Assembly (NCBI GenBank): GCA_038230735.1
Contig: JBBRMR010000007.1
Coordinates: 35,905-99,904, forward strand
Source: Arcicella sp038230735
GTDB lineage: Bacteria > Bacteroidota > Bacteroidia > Cytophagales > Spirosomataceae
Direction of reading: 5' to 3'
DNA: 64,000 bases
In this document: positions 9,601 to 17,485 of the stretch, in pieces
Layout: every line of letters starts with the position of its first letter
Numbering within the stretch: position 1 is the first letter of the stretch
The notes under the pieces: generated by a model
What the model was told of the DNA's origin: nothing
Database searches by the model: none
Seen by the model: the letters and a program-made list of their open reading frames with translations, nothing else
Program-made: the position numbers and the translations under genes

Positions 9601-10375
9601 AGCGAATTTATTAACGGGTGTATGGGCGGATTTAAATCAAGATGGAGATTTTGAAGATGCAGGAGAAGAATTAGCCAAAAATAATTTTTCTCAGTTTTGG
9701 AATATTTCACAAACCCAAAGCTTCACTATTCCAACCAATTCAAATATTGGTTTTTCAAGGTTACGAGTGCGTGTGGCAATGAGAAATGATAATCAATTTT
9801 TTACCCTCACTGCCTCAAACATACTCGATAACAAATACGCAGATACTTATGATATTCCCATAGTAATGCTTTCAAATGCAGTTACAGGCATTATTTCAAC
9901 ACCCAATATTTCAGGAAATGCACTTTGTAATGGAAATGCTTTCAGTATTGAATACGCCAAATACGGAATTCCTGCGGGAACAAATGCTAATGTAGAACTG
10001 TCCGATGCCAACGGAAATTTTGCAGCATCGCCACCAATAATTGGACAAGGCACTAATGCCAGCATAAACGTAACTTTACCCATGAATATGACCTCTGGAA
10101 ATTATAAAATAAGAGTAGTAAGTAATGGCATAATTAGTCCACCAACATCACCTTTTGCCGTGATTACCAACAACTTAGCAAGTATGGTTGATGGCGATTG
10201 GCACGCAGGTAGCACGTGGTCATGCGGGCGAGTGCCTACGGTGGTGGATGATGTTACGGTATCTGGGGGAACAAATATTACCGTTTTTAGTGGTGATGCC
10301 CGTGTGGGTTCCTTGATTACGAATGGAGTATTATCTTTTTTGAACGGAACAAGGTTGAAATTCAAAGTACCTTGA
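6689..10375 (+). CDS. Large secreted GEVED-domain surface protein
   Basis: Exported protein of 1228 residues. A signal peptide (about residues 1-29, ending LNAQ) precedes several Ig-like or PKD-like modules with NxNGCS and SGGxSPY-type strands. Two GEVED domains are visible: one around residues 385-470 with WADLNQNGIFDIDERIF and GETEDYLL, the other around 970-1065 with VWADLNQDGDFEDAGEEL. The C-terminus has a beta-rich block beginning GDWHAGSTWSCGRVPT. No clear T9SS sorting tail is present, so the last block may serve in anchoring. It is probably an adhesin or polymer-binding protein. It sits between two genes that look like functional partners, as if inserted there. Confidence 0.85.
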   Translation: MNQFYTPRFLKIFALMLVLLTQINLILNAQTNFTITKPFIATIQVCINSSSYNPTYLNYAFSSNVTTSSGNTVSHSIEISNDLGLITPRIIGSASPNLNVIFVGNSVISGQNLPFGNGYRIRILTSSPTAYSAFSDPFSIVEAPNTPTLNQTGSIILCTGISQTLNVTNPNNAYTYQWQNNGTIIANATMINYSTNLGGNYSVKVTNTNGCSVSSNSIYISQSSPINTYMSAQSSTSYGNPLFLTSNQAFTMNLSINGGKSPYNFTLSDGIVDISETNINFSKSYSFVAPVSGSKTYTLTIVTDACGSQLNNAASVKVRINNSRYCPSARTGNLGIKNFSIQGTSVSNLNSGKAPDGWGEYLNPANTNANVIYNFSITPLVITTNQQYFNIWADLNQNGIFDIDERIFPTGNNAGQNITNTYTGVLKLPATAFNGQTRLRVLLSNYYPVACETNSQGETEDYLLNVFNGITPTVITTDSLPKTGICTGQILPVRFTVSGTALPANTSYKVEASYYANFSSVIVIGTGQSSPINCNSNNSNLYYSQAYYLRVVPTNTIPNIVNIPSPNQLSFKAIPSLYNLGALLGNRTDQATGYNNIKTYSIEPSLPVSITAKVSGTPPFSVELSDGRVFSTSSPTDNIVIESNKILTADTKFKIVRIADNLCSITKLDSVNIYVGTPTLKILKVQRGYNDTASITKLCGQFVVRFTGTHLDSSYCRPYVVQISNENGSFATPNDIGNNCFNSIQSESDGGQYISCNIPSNFLIASGTGYKLRVVKTSTNLTSPIFSTNFEVFNPTTSFNYNINKTVINEGESAALNVNFSGGTSPYTITLNTYNNGIQSFSTALNSNSLVANLSPLHSEKYTIGYNSACYGYSGPTNQTLYLSVKTLDQSNAQWYVKPYQLSGSYELLRGTYLLSGIDTLFKRPFNNSVPSGIINQYYDYNSPFLLKPATILKAGESYSLAQIYSLSYGTANLLTGVWADLNQDGDFEDAGEELAKNNFSQFWNISQTQSFTIPTNSNIGFSRLRVRVAMRNDNQFFTLTASNILDNKYADTYDIPIVMLSNAVTGIISTPNISGNALCNGNAFSIEYAKYGIPAGTNANVELSDANGNFAASPPIIGQGTNASINVTLPMNMTSGNYKIRVVSNGIISPPTSPFAVITNNLASMVDGDWHAGSTWSCGRVPTVVDDVTVSGGTNITVFSGDARVGSLITNGVLSFLNGTRLKFKVP

Positions 10376-10390
10376 TTAAATTTGATATAA

Positions 10391-10422
10391 AAAATGCTCT
10401 GAATTTATTTTCAGAGCATTTT
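10391..10422. terminator. Bidirectional terminator between convergent genes
   Basis: Perfect 13-bp stem AAAATGCTCTGAA (10391-10403) / TTCAGAGCATTTT (10410-10422), flanked by A and T runs. It serves both the GEVED gene and the VWA gene. Confidence 0.9.
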
Positions 10423-10426
10423 TTAT

Positions 10427-11545
10427 TTACCTAACCTCCTTCTTCCGATTCTTCTGATAATCCTCAAAAATAAAATCTCCCAAACCTTTCAATGAAGAGA
10501 AATATGCCCTTCCGTTGTTGATTTGCGTAAATTCTTGGACAAATTCTTTGAGATACTGGTCTCTCGCAATCATGAAAGTGGTTACGGGAATTTTTAATCT
10601 TCGGCATTGTGCCGCCAGCGTGAGGGTTTTGTTCAGAATCTTTTTGTCTAAACCAAACGAGTTTTTATAGTATTTGATTCCTTCTTTCAAACACGTAGGT
10701 TTGCCGTCCGTAATCATGAAAATTTGCTTATTTTTGTTTTTTCGTCTTCGCAATAAATCCATTGCCAATTCCAGTCCTGCCACCGTATTAGTATGATAAG
10801 GACCCACTTCTAAATAAGGCAAATCCTTCACTTGAATCTGCCAAGCGTCATTTCCAAACACAATTACATCCAACGTATCTTTGGGATATTTGGTCATAAT
10901 CAATTCCGAAAGTGCCATGGCTACCTTTTTGGCGGGGGTAATTCTATCCTCACCGTACAAAATCATGGAGTGCGAAATATCAATCATCAATACCGTAGAA
11001 GTCTGGGCTTTATACTCTTTGTCCATGATTTCGAGGTCATTTTCAGTAAGCATAAAATTCTCCATACCGTTGTTAATCTGGGCATTACGGATGGATTCGG
11101 TCATAGCGATTTGGTCTAATGAATCCCCAAATTGATATTCTCTACGGTCAGTATTAGTTTCATCGCCCGTGCCTTGATAGGGCGTGCGGTGATTTCCACC
11201 CGAATTAGTCTTTTTCAGTTTTCCGAAAATCTCATCCAAAGATTGCTTGCGAATAGACTGTTCGCCCTTTGCCGTAAGCACTTCTCGGCTTTCGCCATTT
11301 TCGTTTTTTTCCTCCTTTAAATAGCCCTTCGCCTTCAAATCTTCAATGAAATCAGCGATTCCGTAGCTGTCATCAGTGAGGTTATATTGCTTATCTAATT
11401 GCGTAATCCATGACAAAGCCTCCGACACATTGCCAGCCGTCATGGTGATTAATTGATTGAAAATATCGAGCAACTGGTCAAATTTAGCCTTTTTGCCATC
11501 TTCTTGCTCTTCGGGTATATATTCTGAAAAACGGTAGCCTACCAT
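10427..11545 (-). CDS. VWA-domain protein, ChlD-like partner of the AAA+ ATPase
   Basis: Protein of 372 residues with a helical N-terminal half and a C-terminal von Willebrand A domain. The MIDAS motif DISHS in VLMIDISHSM, a conserved Thr region (YHTNTVAGLELAMDLL) and MITDGKPT mark a metal-binding VWA. No signal peptide, so cytoplasmic. AAA+/VWA pairs such as ChlI/ChlD, MoxR/VWA and RavA/ViaA work as one machine; the matching ATPase is at 5012-6547 on the same strand, about 3.9 kb downstream. The usual adjacent gene order has been broken by the GEVED gene. Confidence 0.85.
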   Translation of the reverse strand: MVGYRFSEYIPEEQEDGKKAKFDQLLDIFNQLITMTAGNVSEALSWITQLDKQYNLTDDSYGIADFIEDLKAKGYLKEEKNENGESREVLTAKGEQSIRKQSLDEIFGKLKKTNSGGNHRTPYQGTGDETNTDRREYQFGDSLDQIAMTESIRNAQINNGMENFMLTENDLEIMDKEYKAQTSTVLMIDISHSMILYGEDRITPAKKVAMALSELIMTKYPKDTLDVIVFGNDAWQIQVKDLPYLEVGPYHTNTVAGLELAMDLLRRRKNKNKQIFMITDGKPTCLKEGIKYYKNSFGLDKKILNKTLTLAAQCRRLKIPVTTFMIARDQYLKEFVQEFTQINNGRAYFSSLKGLGDFIFEDYQKNRKKEVR

Positions 11546-11750
11546 AATTTATTTAGGATTTTTAATTGCGGATTTTACTTGCGATTTTGTCTGAACTTGG
11601 ATTCGATGGATTAAAGAATTTCTTGGATTTTATCAGTGTTGCAATCCAAGAAATCCTCCAGTCAAATACGGTGCAACGTTTCGCAATCCAACTTTAGACT
11701 AAGTTGCATAGACATTTACTTAACAACAAATATTTCTTACAAGTTCTTAC

Positions 11751-12257
11751 CTATTTAATCTTTTCGCCTTTCAATTCTTCCAGCGTGGCATATTCCAATG
11801 CTTTTTCGTGAGTTGCTTCCAAAACTACGGGTGGAGCAACGCCAGCATCGTAGGCTTCTTTCCATCGGGCGGCACACAAACACCACTTATCACCCGCTTT
11901 CAAACCTGGGAAACCGTAGGCAGCATAGGGCGTAATTAAATCATTGCCACGAACTTTTGAATACTGTAAAAATTTGTCCGTAACGATAGCTGCGACTACG
12001 TGAATACCACGGTCTGCTGCCCCCGTTGAGCAAAAACCGTCTCTGTAAAAGCCAGTAATAGGCGAAGTTCCAGCAATTTTCAGGTCAGAGCCTAATACAT
12101 TTTTGCCGTGAGAGGCTTTTTCATTTTCCATAATCATACGTTTATTAATTTCTTTTACAGGTCCACAGCCCTCTTTTGACTGATTGGCAGGAGTTTTGTT
12201 TTGAGCTAAGGATAAAATTGAAATCATTAGCAATAAAGTTGTTATGAGGATTTTCAT
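11751..12257 (-). CDS. DUF2237 family protein with signal peptide
   Basis: Protein of 168 residues from the ATG at 12257; a GTG four codons upstream is less likely. The core shows the DUF2237 signatures LGSDLKIAGTSPITGFYRDGFC, DRGIHVVAAIVTD, GNDLITPYAAYGFPGL, DKWCLCAARW and APPVVLEATHE, with three conserved cysteines. The family is common and of unknown function, and usually cytoplasmic. Here a clear signal peptide (MKILITTLLLMISILSLAQ) precedes it, so this version is probably periplasmic. It is monocistronic, and a complex palindromic repeat lies immediately upstream of the start. Confidence 0.88.
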   Translation of the reverse strand: MKILITTLLLMISILSLAQNKTPANQSKEGCGPVKEINKRMIMENEKASHGKNVLGSDLKIAGTSPITGFYRDGFCSTGAADRGIHVVAAIVTDKFLQYSKVRGNDLITPYAAYGFPGLKAGDKWCLCAARWKEAYDAGVAPPVVLEATHEKALEYATLEELKGEKIK

Positions 12258-12261
12258 AAAA

Positions 12262-12326
12262 CGTAGCACGGCAATCTTTGCCGTTTTTTAATTAAAGAAA
12301 TACACGGGAAGGATTCCCGTGGTACG
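12262..12326. repeat. Nested palindromic repeat (two hairpins within an outer inverted repeat)
   Basis: Outer arms CGTAGCACGG (12262-12271) and CCGTGGTACG (12317-12326) pair with one mismatch and enclose two perfect hairpins: ACGGCAA-TCT-TTGCCGT (12268-12284) and CACGGGAA-GGA-TTCCCGTG (12303-12321). The structure resembles dispersed REP/MITE-like elements rather than a terminator, and lies between divergent genes. Confidence 0.6.
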
Positions 12327-12365
12327 TTAAATAAACCAATATCAAAGACGATTGTTTATTCTGAC

Positions 12366-12396
12366 TTGGGCAAAGGAAGTGAAATTGGTATCTTTG
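12366..12396 (+). promoter_or_regulatory. Promoter of thrA
   Basis: TATCTTTG (12389-12396) is a perfect match to the Bacteroidota -7 consensus TAnnTTTG, with TTG of a -33 element at 12366-12368. It lies 24 bp upstream of the thrA ATG. No leader peptide rich in Thr/Ile codons is seen, so attenuation of the enterobacterial type is unlikely. Confidence 0.6.
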
Positions 12397-12420
12397 TTAA
12401 TATTAAAGTTAAAGTAAAAA

Positions 12421-14877
12421 ATGAAAGTATTAAAATTTGGAGGTACGTCTTGTGGCACTGTGAGTAGTATTCAGGCGGTTTTGGAAATTATTAAGGGTAA
12501 ACAAACCCAAGAGAAAGGTGTCGCTGCGGTGTTTTCTGCGATGGGTGGCGTTACGAATAAGCTCATTGAGGCAGGTTATAAAGCCACCGAGGGCGATTTG
12601 ACCTATTTAGAAATCATCCAAGCCATCGAAAACCGTCATTTTGAGGTTGTGAGGGCATTAATTGAGGTTAAATCTCAATCGAAAGTTTTTGCCAATATCC
12701 GAACTATTATCAATGAATTAGATGATTTATTGAAAGGTATTTCGCTGATTAAAGAAATTTCACTGCGTACTTGCGACTTGGTGGTGTCTTTCGGAGAACG
12801 ACTTTCCACGACTCTTATTTACGAAATATTGAAAGCACAAGGCGTTGATTGTCATTTTCTTGATGCTCGAAAAGTGGTTCGTACCAATGCCAATTTTGGT
12901 ATGGCGGAAGTTGATTTTGCGGTAACGAATCGTCAAATTCAAGAATATTTCTCGAAAACAAAATCTCTCCAACTCATCACGGGTTTTATTGGTTCGACAG
13001 AAAAAGGTGAAACTACAACCTTGGGTCGTGGAGGTTCAGATTATACGGGTTCAATTTTTGGGGCGGCACTCAATGCCGAAGAAATCGAAATTTGGACTGA
13101 TGTGGACGGCATGATGACCGCCGACCCACGCAAAGTCAAAAATGCGTTTACCATTCCAACCATCACCTATTCGGAGGCAATGGAATTAACGCATTTTGGA
13201 GCAAAAGTGATTTATCCGCCTTCGTTGCAACCCGCTTTTGCCAAAAATATCCCAATTCGGGTACTCAATACTTTCAACACAGATTTTGTTGGAACCGTTG
13301 TAAATCGTAGTGCAGAACCTTCTGAATACATCATTACGGGCATTTCTTCGATTGATAATTTGGCTTTGGTCAATCTGCAGGGCTCTGGAATGATTGGCGT
13401 GGCGGGGGTTTCTGCCAAATTGTTTACGGTGTTGGCGAAACATAAAATTTCGGTAATTCTCATTTCTCAAGCATCGTCAGAACACTCCATCTGTTTCGCC
13501 ATCGAACCTTCGGCATCGGTGGAAGTGAAGGAAATTTTGGAAAAAGAATTTAAAGCTGAAATTACCATTGGCGATGTGGAAGGCATTGAAATACAAGAAA
13601 ATCTATCGGTTATTGCCGTGGTGGGCGAAGGCATGAAGAAGCACACTGGTGTGAGTGGAAAATTATTTTCGGTCTTGGGAAAGAACGGAATTAACATTAT
13701 TGCCACCGCCCAAGGTTCTTCAGAGTTGAACATTTCCGTGGTGATTGAAAAGAAAGATATTTCAAAAGCCTTGAATGTTATTCATGATACATTCTTCTTT
13801 TCGCAGGTGAAAAGTTTGAACTTATTTTTAGTGGGAACTGGACTTATCGGCAAGGCATTATTGGAACAATTACAAGGACAAGAAGGATTTTTATCAAAGT
13901 ATAAAGCCCTGAAAGTCAATTTGATAGGGGTAGCGAATTCTCGAAAAATGCTGATAAATCCAGAAGGAATTCCGATGGATTCGTGGTTTGAAGATTTGGA
14001 TAATACGGGCAAAAAATCAGAATTATGGCAATTCGTGGCGGAAGCAAAACGCTTGAATTTACCCAATTCCATCTTCGCTGATTGTACTGCCAGTAAAGAA
14101 ATTCATAATGAATATTTAGGATTATTTGAAGCCAATATTTCCGTGGTAACACCCAATAAAGTAGCCAATTCTGGACGATATGCCGATTATGTTTTACTGC
14201 ACCAAACGGCTCTGAAAAAAGGCGTAAAATTCTTGTACGAAACCAACGTAGGAGCTGGGCTTCCCGTGATAAATACGCTGCAAGGTTTGATTGCTTCGGG
14301 CGATAGATTTGAGAAAATTGAAGGCGTTTTGTCAGGAACTTTATCCTATATTTTCAATAATTTTAAAGCGGGCGTTAAATTTGCCGACATCGTAAAAGAA
14401 GCAAAAGTAAAAGGCTATACCGAGCCAGACCCACGAGAAGATTTGAGTGGAATGGACGTTGCTCGTAAGATTTTAATTTTGGGTCGTGAAATAGGTTTAC
14501 GCCTTGAACCAGAGGATGTTACGATAGAAAAGTTATTACCCGAAAACTGCGAAAAAGCCCCAACGGTGGAGGATTTTTTCAAAGAATTAGAAGTGTCAAA
14601 CACCTACTTTGAAGATATGGTAAATGAAGCCGAAAGCAAGGGAGAGGTGTTAAGATTTATCGCTTGCTTAGAAAATAATAAGATAAATATTGGCGTAAAA
14701 AGCATCGGAAAAACGCACCCATTTTATATGATGGACGGGGCAGATAATGTAATTTCCTTCACCACAAAACGCTACCACGACCGCCCATTAGTCATCAAAG
14801 GACCAGGGGCAGGGGCAGAAGTAACAGCATCAGGTGTATTTGCGGATATTGTGGCGATTGGGAGTTATTTGGCTTAG
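12421..14877 (+). CDS. thrA: Bifunctional aspartate kinase / homoserine dehydrogenase
   Basis: Fused enzyme of 818 residues, the usual length. The aspartokinase domain (about 1-290) starts MKVLKFGGTS and contains LGRGGSDYTG and the WTDVDGMMTADPR motif. Two ACT regulatory modules (about 300-460) follow, with typical SVILISQASSEHSI and INIIATAQGSSELNISVV strands. Homoserine dehydrogenase (about 465-818) carries the NAD(P) loop LVGTGLIGKALL and EGVLSGTLSYIFN. It catalyses the first and third steps of the aspartate pathway to Thr, Met and Ile, and ACT domains normally give Thr feedback. It heads the operon with thrB, which is interrupted by a toxin-antitoxin pair. Confidence 0.97.
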   Translation: MKVLKFGGTSCGTVSSIQAVLEIIKGKQTQEKGVAAVFSAMGGVTNKLIEAGYKATEGDLTYLEIIQAIENRHFEVVRALIEVKSQSKVFANIRTIINELDDLLKGISLIKEISLRTCDLVVSFGERLSTTLIYEILKAQGVDCHFLDARKVVRTNANFGMAEVDFAVTNRQIQEYFSKTKSLQLITGFIGSTEKGETTTLGRGGSDYTGSIFGAALNAEEIEIWTDVDGMMTADPRKVKNAFTIPTITYSEAMELTHFGAKVIYPPSLQPAFAKNIPIRVLNTFNTDFVGTVVNRSAEPSEYIITGISSIDNLALVNLQGSGMIGVAGVSAKLFTVLAKHKISVILISQASSEHSICFAIEPSASVEVKEILEKEFKAEITIGDVEGIEIQENLSVIAVVGEGMKKHTGVSGKLFSVLGKNGINIIATAQGSSELNISVVIEKKDISKALNVIHDTFFFSQVKSLNLFLVGTGLIGKALLEQLQGQEGFLSKYKALKVNLIGVANSRKMLINPEGIPMDSWFEDLDNTGKKSELWQFVAEAKRLNLPNSIFADCTASKEIHNEYLGLFEANISVVTPNKVANSGRYADYVLLHQTALKKGVKFLYETNVGAGLPVINTLQGLIASGDRFEKIEGVLSGTLSYIFNNFKAGVKFADIVKEAKVKGYTEPDPREDLSGMDVARKILILGREIGLRLEPEDVTIEKLLPENCEKAPTVEDFFKELEVSNTYFEDMVNEAESKGEVLRFIACLENNKINIGVKSIGKTHPFYMMDGADNVISFTTKRYHDRPLVIKGPGAGAEVTASGVFADIVAIGSYLA

Positions 14878-14916
14878 TTTATTGTTTATCTTTAAGAAAA
14901 ATTCAAAAATAAAATC

Positions 14917-15204
14917 ATGGACATTCAAATTCAAGTAGATGATTATTTGGTAGAAAAATTGGGTATAGATGCAATTAAATCCAAACTCCAAGATTTCTTG
15001 GCAAGAGAAAGGAAAAAGTTTCTTGCTAATGACAAAAAAAATGAAGTAGTAGCTCATCCTAAACGGAAACTCACCGCTGAACAACAAGAATTTGTTGATG
15101 ATTTAAAGGAGGCACTCATTCAAGTTGAATTGCATCAACAAGGGAAGATAAAACTGCAATCAGCACAAGAATTATTAGCTGAATTAAGAGCTGAGAATTT
15201 ATGA
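14917..15204 (+). CDS. Antitoxin of a RelE-type module
   Basis: Acidic helical protein of 95 residues with no recognised DNA-binding fold; helices around residues 15-40 and 55-90 suggest a toxin-binding role. It overlaps the following RelE-like reading frame by ATGA, the usual coupling of antitoxin and toxin. It lies 39 bp after thrA, with TATCTTTA at 14887-14894 as a possible own promoter. Its toxin is disrupted by a nonsense codon, so the antitoxin may now be dispensable or may guard against a related toxin elsewhere. The family is not certain. Confidence 0.75.
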   Translation: MDIQIQVDDYLVEKLGIDAIKSKLQDFLARERKKFLANDKKNEVVAHPKRKLTAEQQEFVDDLKEALIQVELHQQGKIKLQSAQELLAELRAENL

Positions 15205-15527
15205 TTATAAAAGCTATCCCTTCTTTTGAAAAAGGCATTAAAGCTTTGAAGAAGAAGTATCGTTCCATTGATAGCGATTTTGAAAAATAAATCGAATCAT
15301 TATTAGAAAACCCTATTCAAGGTGATGGATTAGGCAATGATTGCTATAAAGTCAGAATGGCAATTGAATCAAAAAATAAAGGAAAGTCGGGCGGTTCACG
15401 GGTAATAACTTGTGTAAAGATTGTTGATGAAATGATTTATCCTCTGTCAATCTATGATAAAAGTGAGCAATCAACAATTACCGATAAAGTACTAAATGGA
15501 CTTTTGAAAGAAGCTGGATTAGAATAA
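15201..15527 (+). pseudogene. RelE/ParE-like toxin broken by an in-frame stop
   Basis: Reading from the ATG at 15201 gives a RelE-type start (IIKAIPSFEKGIKALKKKY), then TAA at codon 30 (15288-15290), after which the same frame stays open for 78 more codons to 15527. The downstream part has clear RelE-superfamily features: NDCYKVRMAIESKNKGKSGG, RVITCVKIVDE and YPLSIYDKSE. The full length of 108 codons is normal for the family. A single substitution (for example CAA or GAA to TAA) explains the lesion. An internal ATG at 15357 could give only a 56-residue fragment. It sits inside the thrA-thrB operon. Confidence 0.88.
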
Positions 15528-15534
15528 ACAATAA

Positions 15535-16467
15535 ATGACAAACAAAATAAAAGTTTTCGCCCCTGCAACGGTGGCAAATGTAGCCTGCGGTTTTGATATT
15601 TTTGGCTTTGCGGTAGATAATCCTGGCGATGAGATAATCTTGAAAAAATCTAATTCAAAAGGTGTTAAAATTCTCTCAATTGAAGGTGATGAAGGACGTT
15701 TGCCTTTGGAGGCGGAAAGAAATACCGCTGGTATTGCCATTATTAAATTCTTAGAAGCAATTGGAGAGGAGGGTCAAGGGTTTGAAATGAATCTTAAAAA
15801 GCTCATGCCCTTGGGTTCGGGTTTGGGTTCTTCGGCGGCTTCGGCGGTGGCGGGGGTTTTTGCCGCTAATGAGTTGATGGGTAAACCTTTGGCACAAAAA
15901 GATTTGTTGCCTTTTGCGATGGAAGGCGAGCGTATTGCCTGTGGTTCGGCTCATGCGGATAATGTGGGACCCAGTTTAATGGGTGGTTTCGTAGTCATTC
16001 GCTCTTATGAACCGCTGGATATTATTCAAATCAGTACGCCTAAAGAATTATATACCACAATCGTTCATCCACATATTGAGGTAAACACAAAGGATGCTCG
16101 TAATATTTTAAAAAGAGAGATTTCTTTGAAAAATACTATTACTCAAATGGGGAATGTGGCAGGTTTAGTAGCAGGATTGATGTTGCCAGATTATGACTTA
16201 ATTTCTCGTTCCTTAGTAGATGTCATCATCGAACCTATTCGTTCTATTTTAATCCCACAGTTTGATGATGTCAAGAATGCAGCTTTGGAAAATGGAGCGT
16301 TGGGTTGTTCAATTTCGGGTTCTGGTCCATCCATGTTTGCTTTGTCGAAGGATTTATTTACGGCAAACAGAGTTGGGAAAGCCATGCAAGACGGTTTTGC
16401 CAAGGTTGGGATTGGTTCAGAATGTTATGTGTCGGGAATTAATCAGGCGGGACCTGTGATTCTATGA
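15535..16467 (+). CDS. thrB: Homoserine kinase
   Basis: GHMP-family kinase of 310 residues that phosphorylates homoserine in threonine synthesis. It shows KVFAPATVANVACGFDIFGFA at the N-terminus, the ATP-binding LMPLGSGLGSSAASAVAG around residue 90, and the C-terminal GCSISGSGPSMFAL loop. It starts 7 bp after the broken relE frame, so thrA, the antitoxin, the relE remnant and thrB appear to be one transcript. thrC, which often follows in this phylum, is absent; a terminator closes the operon. Confidence 0.96.
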   Translation: MTNKIKVFAPATVANVACGFDIFGFAVDNPGDEIILKKSNSKGVKILSIEGDEGRLPLEAERNTAGIAIIKFLEAIGEEGQGFEMNLKKLMPLGSGLGSSAASAVAGVFAANELMGKPLAQKDLLPFAMEGERIACGSAHADNVGPSLMGGFVVIRSYEPLDIIQISTPKELYTTIVHPHIEVNTKDARNILKREISLKNTITQMGNVAGLVAGLMLPDYDLISRSLVDVIIEPIRSILIPQFDDVKNAALENGALGCSISGSGPSMFALSKDLFTANRVGKAMQDGFAKVGIGSECYVSGINQAGPVIL

Positions 16468-16549
16468 CTTGTTATTGCACGCAGATTTAGCAGATGCTTC
16501 GCAACGCAGATTTTCGCAGATTTTTTAAAAATAATTAATATTCAGTAAA

Positions 16550-16580
16550 CCTGCAAGAAACCATTTCTCGCAGGATTTTT
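16550..16580 (+). terminator. Terminator of the thr operon
   Basis: CCTGCAAGAAA (16550-16560) pairs with TTTCTCGCAGG (16564-16574) with one mismatch and a 3-nt loop, then ATTTTT. Before it (16480-16526) lies a degenerate repeat of CGCAGATTT, a common non-coding sequence in Bacteroidota genomes. Confidence 0.8.
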
Positions 16581-16639
16581 ATTGTCAAAATCTTCCGTCT
16601 CCATTTCTCCCAACTCCATTCCTCCATAAGAATATGTCT

Positions 16640-16708
16640 CAAATCATCATTCAAGACGTTTCAAATCATGTTTTAAAGCGTTTTTGGATTGTCAAAGGTG
16701 AAACTTTG
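16640..16708 (+). promoter_or_regulatory. Paired 22-bp direct-repeat operator and promoter
   Basis: Two adjacent 22-bp units, both starting CAAATCAT and ending CGTTT, lie at 16640-16661 and 16662-16683. The -7-like AAACTTTG is at 16701-16708, 17 bp further on. The same two-unit arrangement with the same 17-bp spacing occurs at 17858-17926 upstream of doxX-like. Tandem repeats at two helical turns are typical of AraC-family (and LytTR-family) activator sites, and an AraC-type gene lies at 18534. Confidence 0.6.
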
Positions 16709-16741
16709 ACCCATTAATTCACAAATAAACATTTTAAAAAC

Positions 16742-17455
16742 ATGAAAACGCAAATCAAAAAAATTATCATTACCTGTTTAACTTTTATCACTTTTATGAG
16801 TCATGCTCAAACGGGGTCGCCTTCGACAGAACCTGTCCGTGTGAGTTTTACGGTTAAGAATCCTACTTTAAAGAACAAAATGCTTGATTTTAAGAGTTAC
16901 GATAGTCAATCAAAAATGACAGCCGCTTATGGTTATAGCTTAAATGCTATGGTTACACACGCTACTAATATGCCTGTTCCCACTTATGTTTACGAAGAGA
17001 AAAATGGTAAAAAAGAGTTACTCTTTGTGGTTACTAAAGATGATAATGGAAAGACATTTTCTGTAACTCAGCAATACGAAATCTCACGTGAACAATACCT
17101 TGATGCGGCGAACGGGGAGATGAAATTAAAAGAGTCCGAGAAAGTTAGAGAAGGTAATTCGATAGAAAACATTGCTAAGCGTAAGGGAATCAAATTAGTT
17201 AGTCTTAATTTAAAAGGGGCTTCTCTTCTACCAAAACAAGTTTTTATACGTTATGAATTGCCTTGGGGAGAAGATAAAGCCGTTGGTTTTTCATCAACTA
17301 TGAGCATGTTTAGTCGGAATAAAATAAAGCTACCAATAGGAACAAAAATTTATCAATGTAGTGGTAATTATTGGGAAAAGAACTCAAAACACACAGAGGA
17401 ACTTTTGGTAAGTATGGACCAAAGTACAGACAACCAAACCATATCATTAAAATAG
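16742..17455 (+). CDS. Secreted protein, two-module relative of the 118-residue neighbour
   Basis: Exported protein of 237 residues with a signal peptide (about 1-22, ending MSHAQ). The mature protein seems to hold two copies of a small beta-rich module: VRVSFTVKNPTLKNKMLDF in the first half, and VSLNLKGASLLPKQVFIRYE with LPIGTKIYQ in the second. The second half aligns with the whole of the next protein (TVTFKFKNNSILPHKYTFI, VLVGTKIYL). I do not recognise the family. It lies downstream of the paired-repeat operator and 30 bp upstream of its relative, so the two are probably cotranscribed. Confidence 0.78.
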   Translation: MKTQIKKIIITCLTFITFMSHAQTGSPSTEPVRVSFTVKNPTLKNKMLDFKSYDSQSKMTAAYGYSLNAMVTHATNMPVPTYVYEEKNGKKELLFVVTKDDNGKTFSVTQQYEISREQYLDAANGEMKLKESEKVREGNSIENIAKRKGIKLVSLNLKGASLLPKQVFIRYELPWGEDKAVGFSSTMSMFSRNKIKLPIGTKIYQCSGNYWEKNSKHTEELLVSMDQSTDNQTISLK

Positions 17456-17485
17456 TCAATATCATCAATAAACTATTCTGAAATC

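Noticed and set aside
13186..13733. Antisense ORFs within thrA
   Set aside because: They overlap conserved aspartokinase and ACT coding sequence and show no recognisable protein features.
16468..16741. Expected thrC after thrB
   Set aside because: No threonine synthase coding sequence is present; only a degenerate CGCAGATTT repeat, a terminator and the paired-repeat operator.
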